Origin: Fremontodendron californicum
Lineage: Eukaryota > Streptophyta > Magnoliopsida > Malvales > Malvaceae
Direction of reading: 5' to 3'
DNA: 64,000 nt
Assembly (NCBI GenBank): GCA_030761205.1
Contig: JAULJL010000002.1
Location: 41,008,814-41,072,813, forward strand
The first letter of the stretch is position 1, and each line of letters starts with the position of its first letter. The notes under the pieces are model-generated. The model searched no databases, was not told the origin of the DNA, and worked only from the letters and a program-made list of their open reading frames with translations. The translations under genes and the position numbers were made by a program. Shown here one piece after another: positions 20,813-32,586 of the stretch.

Positions 20813-23800
20813 TAAAAGAAGCTCAAAGAAAAGAGAGGATAGAGTGGAAAAGAGAAAGGAGAGGAGGAGCTTATCGAGAGTGACGAAATGAACGATGTTC
20901 AGTTTTCAGTTAATAGTAATACACCAGCCAGCGGATATTGTTGCTGACTTGGCAAACATTGTCGTCTTTTTTCTATTAATTAATTTGCCAAAAAAATATC
21001 AATTTCCAACGTACATTTTCTCGAGAAAACCCAAAAGAAAATTCCACCATAAAACAAGAAAGAAAGAAAAACATGGTGCATTACCTTACTTACCCTACCT
21101 TAAATTGAAAAATGAATGTTACATATTGAAATAAAATTTTCTTAACACTATGTTTGAATAGATGTTAGTAAAAGAAAAAAAATAAAAAAATAAATGGTTT
21201 TTTTTTTTAAAAAAAAGATACATCTTTTCTTGTTTGGATAATTAAAATGTGTTAGAGAAAGAAAAAGAAAAGAATGTTAGCCATCATCTTTTGATTAAAG
21301 TGTGGAAAGGAAAAAAAAAGTTAAATTATAATATACATTTTCAATTATGTCCTTCATTTTTAATTAAAATAACAATAAAAATATTATAAATTAAATAATA
21401 AAAAATAAAATAAACATTACACTAAAAAAATATGAATGTAATGTAAAAAAAAAGAAAACAAAAAAATAATAATAAAACTTTATTATAATTTTTAATGTCA
21501 ATTACGTGAAATATATAAATTTAAAAATATTACTTATAATTTGATAAATATAAAAGGGATAATATGAACATTTTATATTTAAACCTGTTTTTTTACTTTC
21601 CTTTCCCATTGATTTTGAAAATTTTAGTATTTTAAAGAAAAATGAGAGGTGCTCAACTTTCTTTACTTTCCTTTATTAAAATATTTTTTTATCCAAACAA
21701 AAAAAAGAAAAGAAAAAGTTTCCTGTTTTTCTTTCCTTGCCTCCTCTACCCCAATCCAAATATAAACTAAGATTTATATGGATTTAGACTCTTCTACCTC
21801 AATAGCTAGTTTTTGGAATATGATTTTCAAAAATTCATATCTACTGGTACTGGAGTCAGCCCCACCTTGGTGGGATCAGCACTCAGAGTGGTAACTCACG
21901 GAGTGGTGTCTTGGATCTAAAATAAAAACAAAAAAGGTGTCAGCTGTGACTAACACAGTTGGTAAAATAAGACTTTTTGTGAGGTTTATATGGACTTAAA
22001 CTCTCCCACCTCAATAATTAATTTTTGAGATGTGATTCTCCAAAAGTTGATATCAACAAACCGAGGTCAGAACATTGATCTAAGCAAGCACTTACGAATT
22101 ATTATAATTATTATATAAAAATAATTTTGAAGAGAGAAAAATGGAAAAACAAGATTAAATTAATGTAAGAGAAATTATCTGATCTGATGTTGAAGCATTT
22201 TACTTTTTAGTGGGTAGGGTGAGTCCTGATATATAGAAATTTTTGTAACTGACATAGCCGACCCAAACCCTAACCTTGATTTGAGTTTAGTTGGGCCTAT
22301 GTTCTGAAGGCCCAACTAACACTTTCAACGGACGTCTCTAACCCGCAACTAATACTCGAACTTAAAATACCCAAACCCGCCCAACATACCCGTTTGTGAC
22401 CTCTACTTCAATGTACAAGCTTACTGGAACTTCTGGTTGAAATAATTTTGGTCCTCTACGGGCAAAATTAGGAGTAAAAAATACGAACCAATGGAAGCTC
22501 GCAACGTCACAAGGAGAGTAAATATTGCTGACGTAATGGGTGATGGCATCCTATCAAAATGCCAGGAATTTAGGCACGAGGTCAAAACTCGAAATGGAAA
22601 ATCACTAATAGTCAAATGATGGGATTGGGAGCTAGCTAACTAGGCTGGATGGGAAATTATATGGTGCATACCTCCCTAGAGTGAGAATATCAAATACTTT
22701 TCATGAATAAAATTAAAGACAACTAATTTATTCATCAAAATACAAATTTGGCGTACAAAGGTTTCATATTTTTCTAAACAATCATGAATAATTTAAAATA
22801 TAAAAGAAAAAAATAAATTCTCTTATATTTATAAGTTCAATAAACAAGAAAATTATACTAAAAAGCAATTATTAACTTTAAAACTAAATACTTATTTTAG
22901 AATATTTAAAATGTATAAAACATGTTTGGAAAAGTACATGTATACTTTAATGATTGAAGTCATATATTATACTAATAATATTTCCCATTCTCCTTAATTT
23001 TTTTATTAATATAATTGAATTCAATTGATTTATATAATTATTTAAAAAAAATGACATACAACAAGTTTTAAGTCAAATCTCAATACTTACAATATGTTTT
23101 TTTATTTTTCAATTACAATTTTTTTGGGTATCAAAACAAATATTATATAACTAAAGATGTCTTTTAAGCTTTGCGTGAATCTAATTTTTTTTCTTTAATA
23201 ATTCTAAAGATGTATTTTTTTCAAATCAATCTAGTGTATTTGAAAATTTTACTTTTGAAATATTTTTTTTAACAATCGAACTAATTATTAACAATAAAAA
23301 AATGTTATTCAAAACGTTAAGATGTTATTTAAAAATATATAATTTTTAATAAAAAAGTTTATTCAATAAAAAAATAAATTATTTTTAACCAATGTGTAAA
23401 AAAAAAGTCGCTCCTTTGCTTTTCTAGTTTTGTTCAATTATTACAATTACAACATTGCACAAATTGCTCCTCCAATCTCCACCACACATCAATGATCAAT
23501 TGCTCTCCGCCCGTAACAAATATCCAATTGCAAAAATCAGACGCCGCATCCGTCACAGGCGATAACTTAAATTGCGAACTGTCTTCAACCAGATGGTTGC
23601 CACGTAGCAATGATAGTTGACAGAATACGATCACTAATCAGATTAGGGTCGACAAGTCCACGCGTCACCGGCCTAAGCTAGGGACGGATGATAAAATAAA
23701 AGTAAAAAGGAGGGATGGCTTTTTTTTTTTTTTTTAATATTTATATTCGATATTGATATTCAATATATTTTTGAATATAAATATAAAAAATATAATATTT

Positions 23801-25432
23801 TAAAATCTTTTAAATACATACAAATTTTAAAAAAATTAAACATATTATATCAAATATATATTCATATTTAACACGAATTCAAAATATAAATATTATATAT
23901 CTAACCTGTTTTTTTGGAGGCTCCCTAACCGCCCCACGTGTCCTAGCCACAAATGGATTAGTGGTCACCACTCCATCTTCTCATGCTTAGGATCTGTTTG
24001 GTTTCTACTTTATCTTCCCCTCTATTTTTAAATAATTTCTTTCTTATCACGATAAAAATTGGAGGAAAGTACAATGATTTTTACATTACATTTTAACTTA
24101 CTAGAAACATATATATATCCACATGTGGCTGAAAGAAAAAATTATATGAAAAAATACATTAAAAGATAAAAAATTAAATATAGGTAGTTGGTTAAAGAAA
24201 ATTTTATTTTATTTTAAATGTGTGAATACTTTTTTGTTAAATATAAAAATACATAATTTTATTATTTTATTTAAATTTTTAAATAATTTTTTAATTGAAT
24301 TAATGTCTGATTAATTCGTTATACCAAATCAATAAGATATTTTAATAATTATATAAATATACTATATTAGTATAATAGAGTGATATAATTTATTTGATAA
24401 TTAATGTTAATTTTAATTTATTTTTTAAAACATTTTAGATATGTATAACGTAATAAATTTTATTATTTTTGTTTAAAGGATAATTAATAAAAGATATAAT
24501 TTTAGAATTTTATGTGCATATCAATTAAATATAAAAATCTTGTATGAAAGCATGTTAAATCAAACACAGATATAGCATATTATTAAAAATATACTTTAAT
24601 ATAATCTTGTAAGAAAATTTTTTATTACCAATTAAACAACAATTAAAGAGTATAATTTCTTCTTCATGTTCTATTTAAAGAGATGGAAATCAATTCACCG
24701 GTATGCTTTGGGGAAATTATTACTGACATTATTATTATTAAATTTTGACACACTCATTATGTGAGTGAAGAAAAAAATTAAAAAAAATTATTTAATGGGT
24801 TGATAGTTTTGAAAAAAAAAATTAAAAAAGATGAGGAAGTTATTAAAGTAAAAATATGATAGTAATTTTTTAAGAGTGGATAGTTTTTTTTTTTTATAAA
24901 AAAAACATATTTTTTATACCAATAAAATGACATAAATATTTTTTTAATTATTTTATTATATTTTAATTTTTATATAATTTTTGAATTGATCACATCATTT
25001 CAATTATTCCCATTATATTAGTAGAAGTAGAGATTGTATCCCTTATTATGACTCAGAGACTAGTTCACCTTTCTCTTTTTAATTCTTTGTCTATAATTAA
25101 AAACCCTAAAAAGCCGTTTTCATGAAAATGAAGCCAAACATGCCCCACTTTTTTCTTACTTTGCTTAAAGAAGAAGACGACGTATCGAAACAAAACACTC
25201 TCCTCAGTCTCTCTGTCGTATAAAACAGCCCGAAGCCAAAGATCCAATATAGAAAAGAAGCAAAGGGGAGACTCACCCTCACTCAAAGGCCAAAGCTAAA
25301 CCTCTCATCACTTTAACTCGTGTTTGACTCACGGGACTCACAACAAAAACATAGGGCTAGCTGTGACTCACAAGAAAACCACCGGCTTTTGGTCCAAAAA
25401 AGGAAGGAAAAAAAGAGGGAGGCAAAGAATTA
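20813..25432. other. 4.6-kb AT-rich spacer between divergent MRL1-like and SCS-like genes
   Basis: No gene is recognised. It contains a candidate MITE-like AT-rich block at about 21138-21772, a pair of diverged direct repeats beginning TTTATATGGA (about 21773 and 21986), and a telo-box plus GGCCCAAC inverted repeat at 22260-22318. A CACGTGTC (G-box/ABRE-like) site lies near 23935, about 1.5 kb upstream of the SCS-like gene. A weak open frame at 23434-23634 (-) has no recognised similarity. Confidence 0.55.
22288..22318. repeat. 10-bp inverted repeat around GGCCCAACTA
   Basis: TAGTTGGGCC (22288-22297) and GGCCCAACTA (22309-22318) form perfect arms around an 11-bp loop. An AAACCCTAA telo-box lies about 20 bp to the left, near 22265-22273. 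TGGGCC plus telo-box is a combination typical of plant growth or ribosome gene promoters, but no such gene starts here. Confidence 0.6.
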
Positions 25433-28400
25433 ATGGAGACAAGTAGAGAAACAACAGGAACCTCCCTAAAGAAGAAAAGTGAGCAAGTGGTAGACGGTTC
25501 GGATATAATGGAGTTGGTTGAGAACGAGGAGGTATTTAGTAGTTTCGTGGATCATAAGTTCAAGGAGCTTGATAAGGACAGCGATGGTCAGCTTTCTGTG
25601 AAAGAGTTACAGCCTGCTGTTGCTGATATTGGTGCTGCTCTTGGCTTGCCTGCTCAGAGTTCTTCTCCTGGTTCTGACAATATTTACTCTGAGGTTCGTC
25701 CCCAATCCCCACTTCTTTTCCTTTTTTTTTACCCATTTTTTCCTGGTATAGTTTGGGTTTCTTTGAACCTAGGGCTTGGAAAGTTCATGCATGTTAGCAT
25801 TCTTTTCCTAGTTATAATACCTGTAACAAGAGAAAACTGCTAAAGAAAATAGGACTCATGAAATGAAAATTTGAGTCTAGATATATCGTAGAAGCTGAAG
25901 AAAACAAACTGTTTTTGAAGAGGAAAAATTGAACTACCGCGAGGCACTGATGTAAGCTGCTAGACAGAATGAAGAAGATAAGGGGTTGCATATTTGATTT
26001 TGACTATTCAGCTGTCCATTTGAAGCATTCTAATTTTACCATATATGCCATCATCAGCTTCAATAAATTAGAGTTCGAATATCGTTTTTAGTCTTTCAAT
26101 TTGCAATACTCCTATCTTTCTAGTCTTCTCTATGTCCTTGTAAATTACTTAACAAACAAAAAGGAGAACATATGATTAGAGGTGTACATGGCCCGTCTGG
26201 ACCGGGCTTATGTATGATATCAACACCATATATGCTTGCTCAAGTTCGGTCCGATCCGATCCGAAATATGAGTCTCAAATTTTATCTAAGGTAAATAAAT
26301 AGTTTAAACTCGTTTAAATCCGCTCATATTATTTTTTTTCTAAAAAAAATTAAAAATCATGTTATTTTTTTATTTAATCTTTAGCAATTTTATTTTTTTC
26401 TTTTATTAAATTTTTAAATATGAACAACTTAACATATTGTTTAATGTTTACATTATAATATTATATATAATTAATCTTTATATAACATAAGTTACATAAT
26501 ATATATAAAAATAAAAATAATATATTATTTAATTGAAAAACGGGCGGGGTTCGGATTTTGAATATTGAAACCAAGGTCCGGCTATTTTTTTTGTCCAAAC
26601 TCATTTTTCGGATCTAATATTTTTGTCCAAGCGTTCCCAACTATTAAATGAGTTTTTGGGTTTGAACGAATAACCCAACTTTTAGATAGATCTACTTATG
26701 ATACAGCCACAAGCCCACAGATGTTTACATGTTTATATGTTTAAATAATTTTGCTTATGGTTATCCTAGTTTCAATGGAAAGCGATTGTAATTTCATTAA
26801 TTGCCTTCGTGTGCTATTCAGGAAACTACAAATTGTCAAAATTTTCCATTTCAAGCAAGCTCGAGAACACATGACCTATCGTTCAATTTGGTCGGTGTTA
26901 TGCTCGACTTTCTGCTTTTCCCACTTGGACATCTTTCTTTTTCTTTTCCCTTTTCCTTTTATCTTCATACAGGGAGGAATCTAGTGACGGATATTGTGGA
27001 AACTATGACTGCCTTTTTGGAACTTAATTAATTGCCGAAAGTCAAGTTGCTCTATAATTAATATTCTGAGTCATTCTTTCTTTGTTGTGAACATCATGAT
27101 TAGTGGAGACAAACACAAGTAATCTCTTCGATATTGCACTTCCTTTACTTTTTGTACCTAACCTGTTAGCCATTTGCCGAAATCTACCATCAAATACTAT
27201 ATAATTTGTTGATGAGATCAATTATAGTAATATACTATAAGCACAGTATTTAATTCTAGTTACTCGGGACCCCCCCTGTTAGGGGAATGATAAACTTGGA
27301 GACAAGATGGAGCACAATTCCTATGCCCGAGAAAAGAAAAAGCAGGTATAAGGCTCTGGACCACGTCCAGGGTCTCCATAATTTCTCATCATTGTTCTCT
27401 CCACTCCACTCTTATAGGATAAAAAGGAAGTTCTTAAGCTGCTGGATGTATATGTGTTTTTAGGTTAGCAAAAGTACTCCATAGCTTTTTGATTTCAGGT
27501 TGGAAATTAGGAATTGAATTATCATAGGATAGGTTTATCGGACTGGTGATGTGATATAGAAGCTGACATTTAGACATGTATTTTTTTTATTTATTTTTTT
27601 CAGGTTTTGAACGAATTCACCCATGGAAAACAAGAAAAAGTGAGCAAGACAGAGTTTAAAGAGGTTCTTTCAGATATTCTACTAGGTATGGCCGCGGGTT
27701 TGAAGCGAGATCCTATTGTGATCCTCCGTATTGATGGAGAAGACCTCTTGGAGTTCATCAATGATCCAAGTTATGAAGCAGAGATGGTGTCCATATTTTC
27801 ACAGATAAGGTCAGATGATGCATCGCTGCGTGATTGCATTATTAAGGCTTTGGAGAAACTTACGGTTGATCAAGGAATGCCCCCTTCTTCAGATTCTTGG
27901 GTAATTAACTTTCCCAAATCTATAGTTCAATCAGTAATGTTAAGAAAATGTAGTGAAAACTTTAAGTCTTTCTTTTCCCACTTCTTTCTGGCTTCTGGTT
28001 GCTTGTGTAGGTTATGAGCAACATAGTGGAACCAGCTTTGCAATCATGGGATGGCAATGATCAAGAGAAACCTGTCTCTCAAGAAACATTCTTGGAAGAA
28101 TTCAAGAAAGTAGCAGAGTGTGTGGCTCAAAATCTCAAGGAGCAGCCTGTAATTGTTGCCTATAGTGAAAACACCTTTGATGGAAGTGGCATTAAAAGCT
28201 TACTATCCAACAAGTTTGAACTTGACAAAGTATATGCTCTTGTTGTCTCACTTTTTAGTCTTTGTGAATGTTGGATTTCTGAAGAAAGGAGTTTTTCTCT
28301 TGTGCTACCTTTACTAATCAATTCTTTCATTTTGCAATGCAGTCACTGAATATAGCTTTAGAAAATGTGCCAAAAGATCGCAATGGGAAAATATCAAAGG

Positions 28401-28976
28401 AGTATTTACGTGTGGTGCTTGATGTAGTGGCTCCATCAGCTGGTCTACCTCCAATCGGGGCAGTTGAACAGGTATTGCAATGACACATGACACATGCATC
28501 TCCAACTTGATCAATAGATATTAGACAAGCTTGCAAACTGTATTGCATTTTACCCGTTACGTAACATCCGTGATATTATCAAATTTATTGAAACACTACC
28601 AAATTCATGCCCCAACATCGTAACTGCATCCACGACAAAATCCGGGACGGATTTAAAACTATTCAAAGAGAATTATCAGAAATAGATTGCTTGACCCTTT
28701 TCTTTTTTTGGTCTACAGAAAAGAATACCCTATTTCATTCCACTTACTAAAATTCTTGAAATTCCCCAGATCGACAAGGTTGTTGCTGATGTTTTCAACA
28801 TGATAAATGCGGATGATGGGAAGATGGTTAAAGAAGACGAGTTCAAGAAACTAATGACAGAGATCCTGGGGAGCATCATGCTGCAGTTAGAAGGCAATCC
28901 CATCTCAGTTTCTTCAAATTCTGTAGTTCATGAGCCCCTTGCATCATCCTCGTCGCTTTTGCAGCCATCATCCTAG
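25433..28976 (+). CDS. EF-hand calcium sensor, SCS-like (SnRK2-interacting calcium sensor)
   Basis: Five exons: 25433-25693, 27604-27900, 28011-28229, 28343-28471, 28770-28976. All junctions fall between codons and the sum is 1113 nt, giving 370 aa, near the length of Arabidopsis SCS (At4g38810). Exon 1 carries the only clearly canonical EF-hand (DKDSDGQLSVKE, about residues 46-57). Later exons hold EF-hand-like loops that lack key acidic ligands (around PKDRNGKISKEY and NADDGKMVKEDE). By homology the protein inhibits SnRK2 kinases in a calcium-dependent way and tunes ABA and osmotic stress signalling. Arabidopsis also makes a short form without the N-terminal EF-hand. Here a 1.9-kb first intron separates the EF-hand exon from the rest, which would suit an alternative start. 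The protein ends in a Ser-rich tail. Confidence 0.82.
26177..26700. mobile_element. candidate MITE-like repeat in SCS intron 1
   Basis: The segment starts TAGAGGTGTACATGGCCCG, is rich in GGCC/CCGG phrases at its ends and AT-rich in the middle, and ends near TAGATAGATCTACTT. The composition resembles dispersed plant repeats that start with GAGGTGTACATGG. Terminal inverted repeats are weak and no target duplication was found. Confidence 0.35.
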
Positions 28977-29412
28977 TTGCCTATCAAAGATATCTCTTAT
29001 ATATAAAAGGGGTAACAAAATAAAAAAGGGACAATAAATTTTGGTTTTAATTAAGAAAATTACCACTAGCTTAAGTTGTTGATGTGCAGTTCAGTGGGTT
29101 GTGCTAATGAAATATATATTACTACAATAACTTATACATTCAAATACAGAATTAGATGGATCGAAGCAAGACTTGTCTCTTGCTTTTTAGCCCCAAAGTA
29201 AACCAAAAGCTTGTAAAATCAGCTAAAAACGGCCCTTGACAGACATCTGCAGAGACATTATTTGGAACATTTATATTCATTACAAACAGCCCCAGGAATT
29301 GTTGCCATCTTATTATTACATTTAAGGCAAAACATTCCAGGATAAGATATGCACAATATATTTTTGCAACAACGACGACAACTATAACCAAATAATTAAA
29401 TTGTTGGTTTAA
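28977..29412. other. convergent spacer between SCS-like and XIP genes
   Basis: Holds the 3' untranslated regions of both genes. Nothing else is seen. Confidence 0.6.
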
Positions 29413-30728
29413 TTAGTAGCTGTGAGAGTGCTTACTTGGAATCATTTTAATATATAGAGCGAAAGCCACACACCCAATAGCTGGTCCAAGCCAAAATATC
29501 CAGTGTCCATTCCAAAGGTGGCCTCCTCTAACAACTGCTGGACCCAAACATCTTGCTGGGTTTAGCCCCGCACCACCGTAGCCTTTTGTTCCTGTAACTG
29601 TAGTTGAAATGTACACTAGAAGACCCAAAACTACTCCCAAGATAACGCAGATCATGACTCGGCCCACAGCCTTGGCTTGGCGACGATCAAAAGCCATCCA
29701 TACGGAAGCAAAAAGAAACACAAAGGAACAGATTATCTCAAGCCAAAGGGCCTGGCTCGTCTCCAGGCCGATCACAGTAGGCCCATTTGGACCTGGTGCA
29801 ACAATAGACACGGTGCATCCTGCTAGTGAATACGTTCTTTCAATGCCGCTGTTAACCACAACTTTGAGTGCTAGTGAACCTAGTATGCCACCAACACATT
29901 GAGCCAAAATGAAGATGGCAGCTTTGGAAATGGAAATGAGGCCGGTAAGTAAAGCAGCAAAGGTAACAATCGGATTGATGTGGCCGCCGGAGATGGGATA
30001 GGTAGCAAGGAGGAGAACTGCAACGACAAAGGCAATTAGAACTGACATTACAAGGTTGGGCGTTTTTGTTTCGGTCTGCAATGTGGAGATAACTATCGTG
30101 TCCAACGCAAAAACAAGCACTGCCGTCCCAAGAACCTCTGCCAATGAAGCTCTCCATACCTATAAATCCAACACCAGTTTGCTTGTTAAGCAATCTAAGA
30201 GAACTAAATAAAAGATCTAATAGCTACCAGTACACAAGGCAATCTGCTAGTTTCAATTGAAGCCCTTTTTATTTTATTTAATTTTAGAGGCAACTGTAGA
30301 CACCTTAGAGTGATTATGAACCCGGGTTTAACCCAATTAATTCATGCAAACATATTTAACATATGACATAGATTTGAATCTCAATATTTGCAATCCCTTC
30401 CCTTATCCCAGTTAGTTATTTGCATCTTTAAAAAGTGAGTGCATTTCACACTAACCTCCAAAGAGACAAGCTCTTCAAGGCCTAACACCTTAGTTAATAA
30501 AGGGATTTTTGCCTCTTGTCCATCCTTAAATTGCTCTGGCCTGCAAAACAATTTGAAAAAGGGAACAAAATGAAAGAAACGTTAAACTGACTTAAACATA
30601 ATTTAGGCCTCAAAATGAACAACTAAATGAAACTTGGTACTTAATTACGTTGGAGTAGAGGCAAAAGGCTGGACTTTATTGTGACTATAGATGCTTTCTT
30701 CATCTTCAACAACTCCATCTCTTGCCAT
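29413..30728 (-). CDS. XIP-type aquaporin (X intrinsic protein)
   Basis: Three exons on the minus strand: 30728-30649, 30540-30456 and 30159-29413; 912 nt, 303 aa. The cytosolic N-terminus (MARDGVVEDEES) is followed by six predicted membrane helices and the two pore half-helices. The first pore motif is NPI (in SGGHINPIVTF) instead of NPA. The second is NPARC (GGAGLNPARCLGP), the hallmark of the XIP subfamily. The usual GGHLWNGHWIFWLGP follows in the last helix region. XIPs sit in the plasma membrane and, in tested members, pass uncharged solutes such as glycerol, urea, H2O2 or boric acid better than water; the substrate here is unknown. XIPs are absent from Brassicaceae and monocots, which narrows the source. 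A degraded second copy lies 1.4 kb upstream. Confidence 0.9.
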
Positions 30729-31246
30729 ATTTTTATTTAACTCTTTTTTAGTTTGAATTAAACTATGCATCCAGTTATCTATATATAGCCAGACTCATCA
30801 GTTTGTACAAGCTGGAAGTTAAAATATAATGGCTAGCTGTTATATATTATAATAATAATAATGTTCATCTTAATTCCAAAGTTCCTTCATCCTTGTACTA
30901 CAATATCCTCTACAAAAAGATATTTTGATATCTACTCCATAATTTTATTTTTTTTAATTTTATGCTTGTGAATTAATTTTCTCAGTTGTCATTCCAATTA
31001 TATTATATTGCTTAAGATTGTGCAAATCGTGTAGAATTTTAAATGAGTTTCAGAGCGAAATGCCAGGGAACCAGGTGCTTTCTTCTCTCAGTTCGTTGCA
31101 ACTATTTCTTTATTTTATGTAACTAAAACGAATCCCTTCTATCTTGTTCGTGGATTTCATGAACTGCAATATCATAACAGATCATACGTCGGTCGATCAA
31201 ATCCCTGCAGTTATGGGATCATGTTCGTGATAAATTACCGATGATG
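30729..31246. other. upstream region of the XIP gene
   Basis: AT-rich 5' flank of the XIP gene with no recognised gene. Confidence 0.5.
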
Positions 31247-31485
31247 AAAAAACCGGATTGATTGGTTGAATCGATTACCAGTTTTGTAATTAATAAAACT
31301 TGAACCTTTAACTTTTTAATTTTATATTAAAAATCAAATCATTAGGTCAAATACATATTTTATTAATTATTTGATATATTTGATATTTATTTAACATTAA
31401 AATTATTTAACTAAAATAATCGAGTCAATCGATTGGACTGAAAACTGAAAATCTTACAGATTTAATTTTTGATCCGGTTTTTTTT
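31247..31485. mobile_element. candidate 239-bp MITE with CCGGAT inverted ends
   Basis: The left end reads AAAAAACCGGATTG. The right end, reverse-complemented, reads AAAAAAAACCGGATCAAA, giving an inverted match of at least 12 bp. The interior is AT-rich and non-coding. No clear target duplication was found. Confidence 0.5.
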
Positions 31486-31715
31486 AACCTCGCAAATTAA
31501 ATTTCAGGCTCCAAAAACTACCAGGTTCAGTTTATAGTTTGCAAAAGATGAATAAATGCATGTTAAGTTGTTCAGTTCTCACTTTCCCTCTTTGGGAAAA
31601 AGATGTTCATTTATAGTTAAAGCAGCTTTAATTTTATACAATGCGTCCTTGAAAATCATAAGAAAATAATTAAATATCCATTGTTACATCATTTAAATTA
31701 TTTTCCTAAAATGAA

Positions 31716-32040
31716 GATCTATATGTCAAAATATTAAAAAACCCTTAAATTATTTTAGTTTTTAAAAATAAATCTTTATATTTTTTATTATATTCAAATA
31801 AGTTTTTATCTTTTGATTTATACTAAAATAAGCTTTTATTTAAAATAAAATTTTGATTTATGTTAAAACTTATTCAGATATAAATTAAATGTTAAGAGTT
31901 TATTTGGGTATAAATTAAAAACTAAAAACTTATTTAGATGTAAGTTAAAGGTTAAAAACTTATTTAGATGCAATAAAAGTATAAGATTTTTTTTGGATAA
32001 AGTGTTAAAATTTAAGAATTTTTTTTTGTTATTTTAGCCA
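31716..32040. mobile_element. MITE-like repeat, copy A (related to 59877-60133)
   Basis: The ends read TCAAAATATTAAAAAA on the left and, as reverse complement, GGCTAAAATAACAAAAAA on the right. The whole segment aligns in reverse orientation with 59877-60133. The interior has short reiterations around ACTTATTTAGATG. It is non-coding. Confidence 0.6.
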
Positions 32041-32091
32041 AAAGTTGTGGAAATATTATTCATGGAATCCTGCTTTGAATTGAGGCACTCA

Positions 32092-32586
32092 GTTGTGCAA
32101 AAGCCAGTGCCCACTCCAAAGGTGGCCGCCTCTAATTAAGGCTGGACCCAAACATCTTCCTGGGTTCATCCCAACCCCGGCAAAGCCCTTTGTGGAAGTT
32201 ACCGTTGTTGATATAAACACGATAAGGCCCACAACGACGCCAATGATAGAGCAAACCACGACTCGTCCCAGGTGCTCGGCTTGGCGTTTATCAAAAGCAA
32301 TCCATATGGAAGCAAAAAGAAACACAAAGGTGCAAATTATCTCGAGCCACAGACAGGCCCTGGTTCGTCTTGAGGCCGATAACAAATGGGCCATTTGCAC
32401 TTGGTACAACAATTTTGAGAGTGCAGCCACCTAAGTGAAAATGTTTGCTCAATTTTGGTGTTCACCACGGCTTGTAATGCTAGTGCCCCTAGTATGCCCC
32501 CAAGGCATTGAGCCAAAATGTATATGGCGGCGCATGAAAGGGAAATAATGCCGGTAAGTGCCGCGGCAAGGCTGATAACGGGGTTT
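32092..32586 (-). pseudogene. XIP aquaporin pseudogene (truncated, frameshifted)
   Basis: On the minus strand this begins at the first pore motif (NPV, 32585-32577), runs through LAQCLGGILGALALQ, and then shifts frame near 32425 and again near 32352. It continues in a third stretch with WLEIICTFVFLFASIW, AGVGMNPGRCLGP (second NPA now NPG) and GGHLWSGHW, then ends abruptly. Everything upstream of the first pore motif and the last membrane helix are missing. It is most similar to the intact XIP gene at 29413-30728 and is probably a tandem duplicate that decayed. Confidence 0.88.

Noticed and set aside
21138..21772. AT-rich block resembling a MITE upstream of MRL1
   Set aside because: The candidate ends (CTTAACACTATGTTTGAATA versus the inverted CTTAGTTTATATTTGGATTG) match only loosely and there is no target duplication, so it is mentioned only in the spacer entry.
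23434..23634. Possible small gene on the minus strand in the 20.8-25.4 kb spacer
   Set aside because: No similarity recognised, no promoter or splice context; sequence is slightly less AT-rich than its surroundings but this is not enough.
28314..28548. Minus-strand open frames over SCS exon 4
   Set aside because: They are antisense shadows of a well-supported exon whose frame joins both neighbours.
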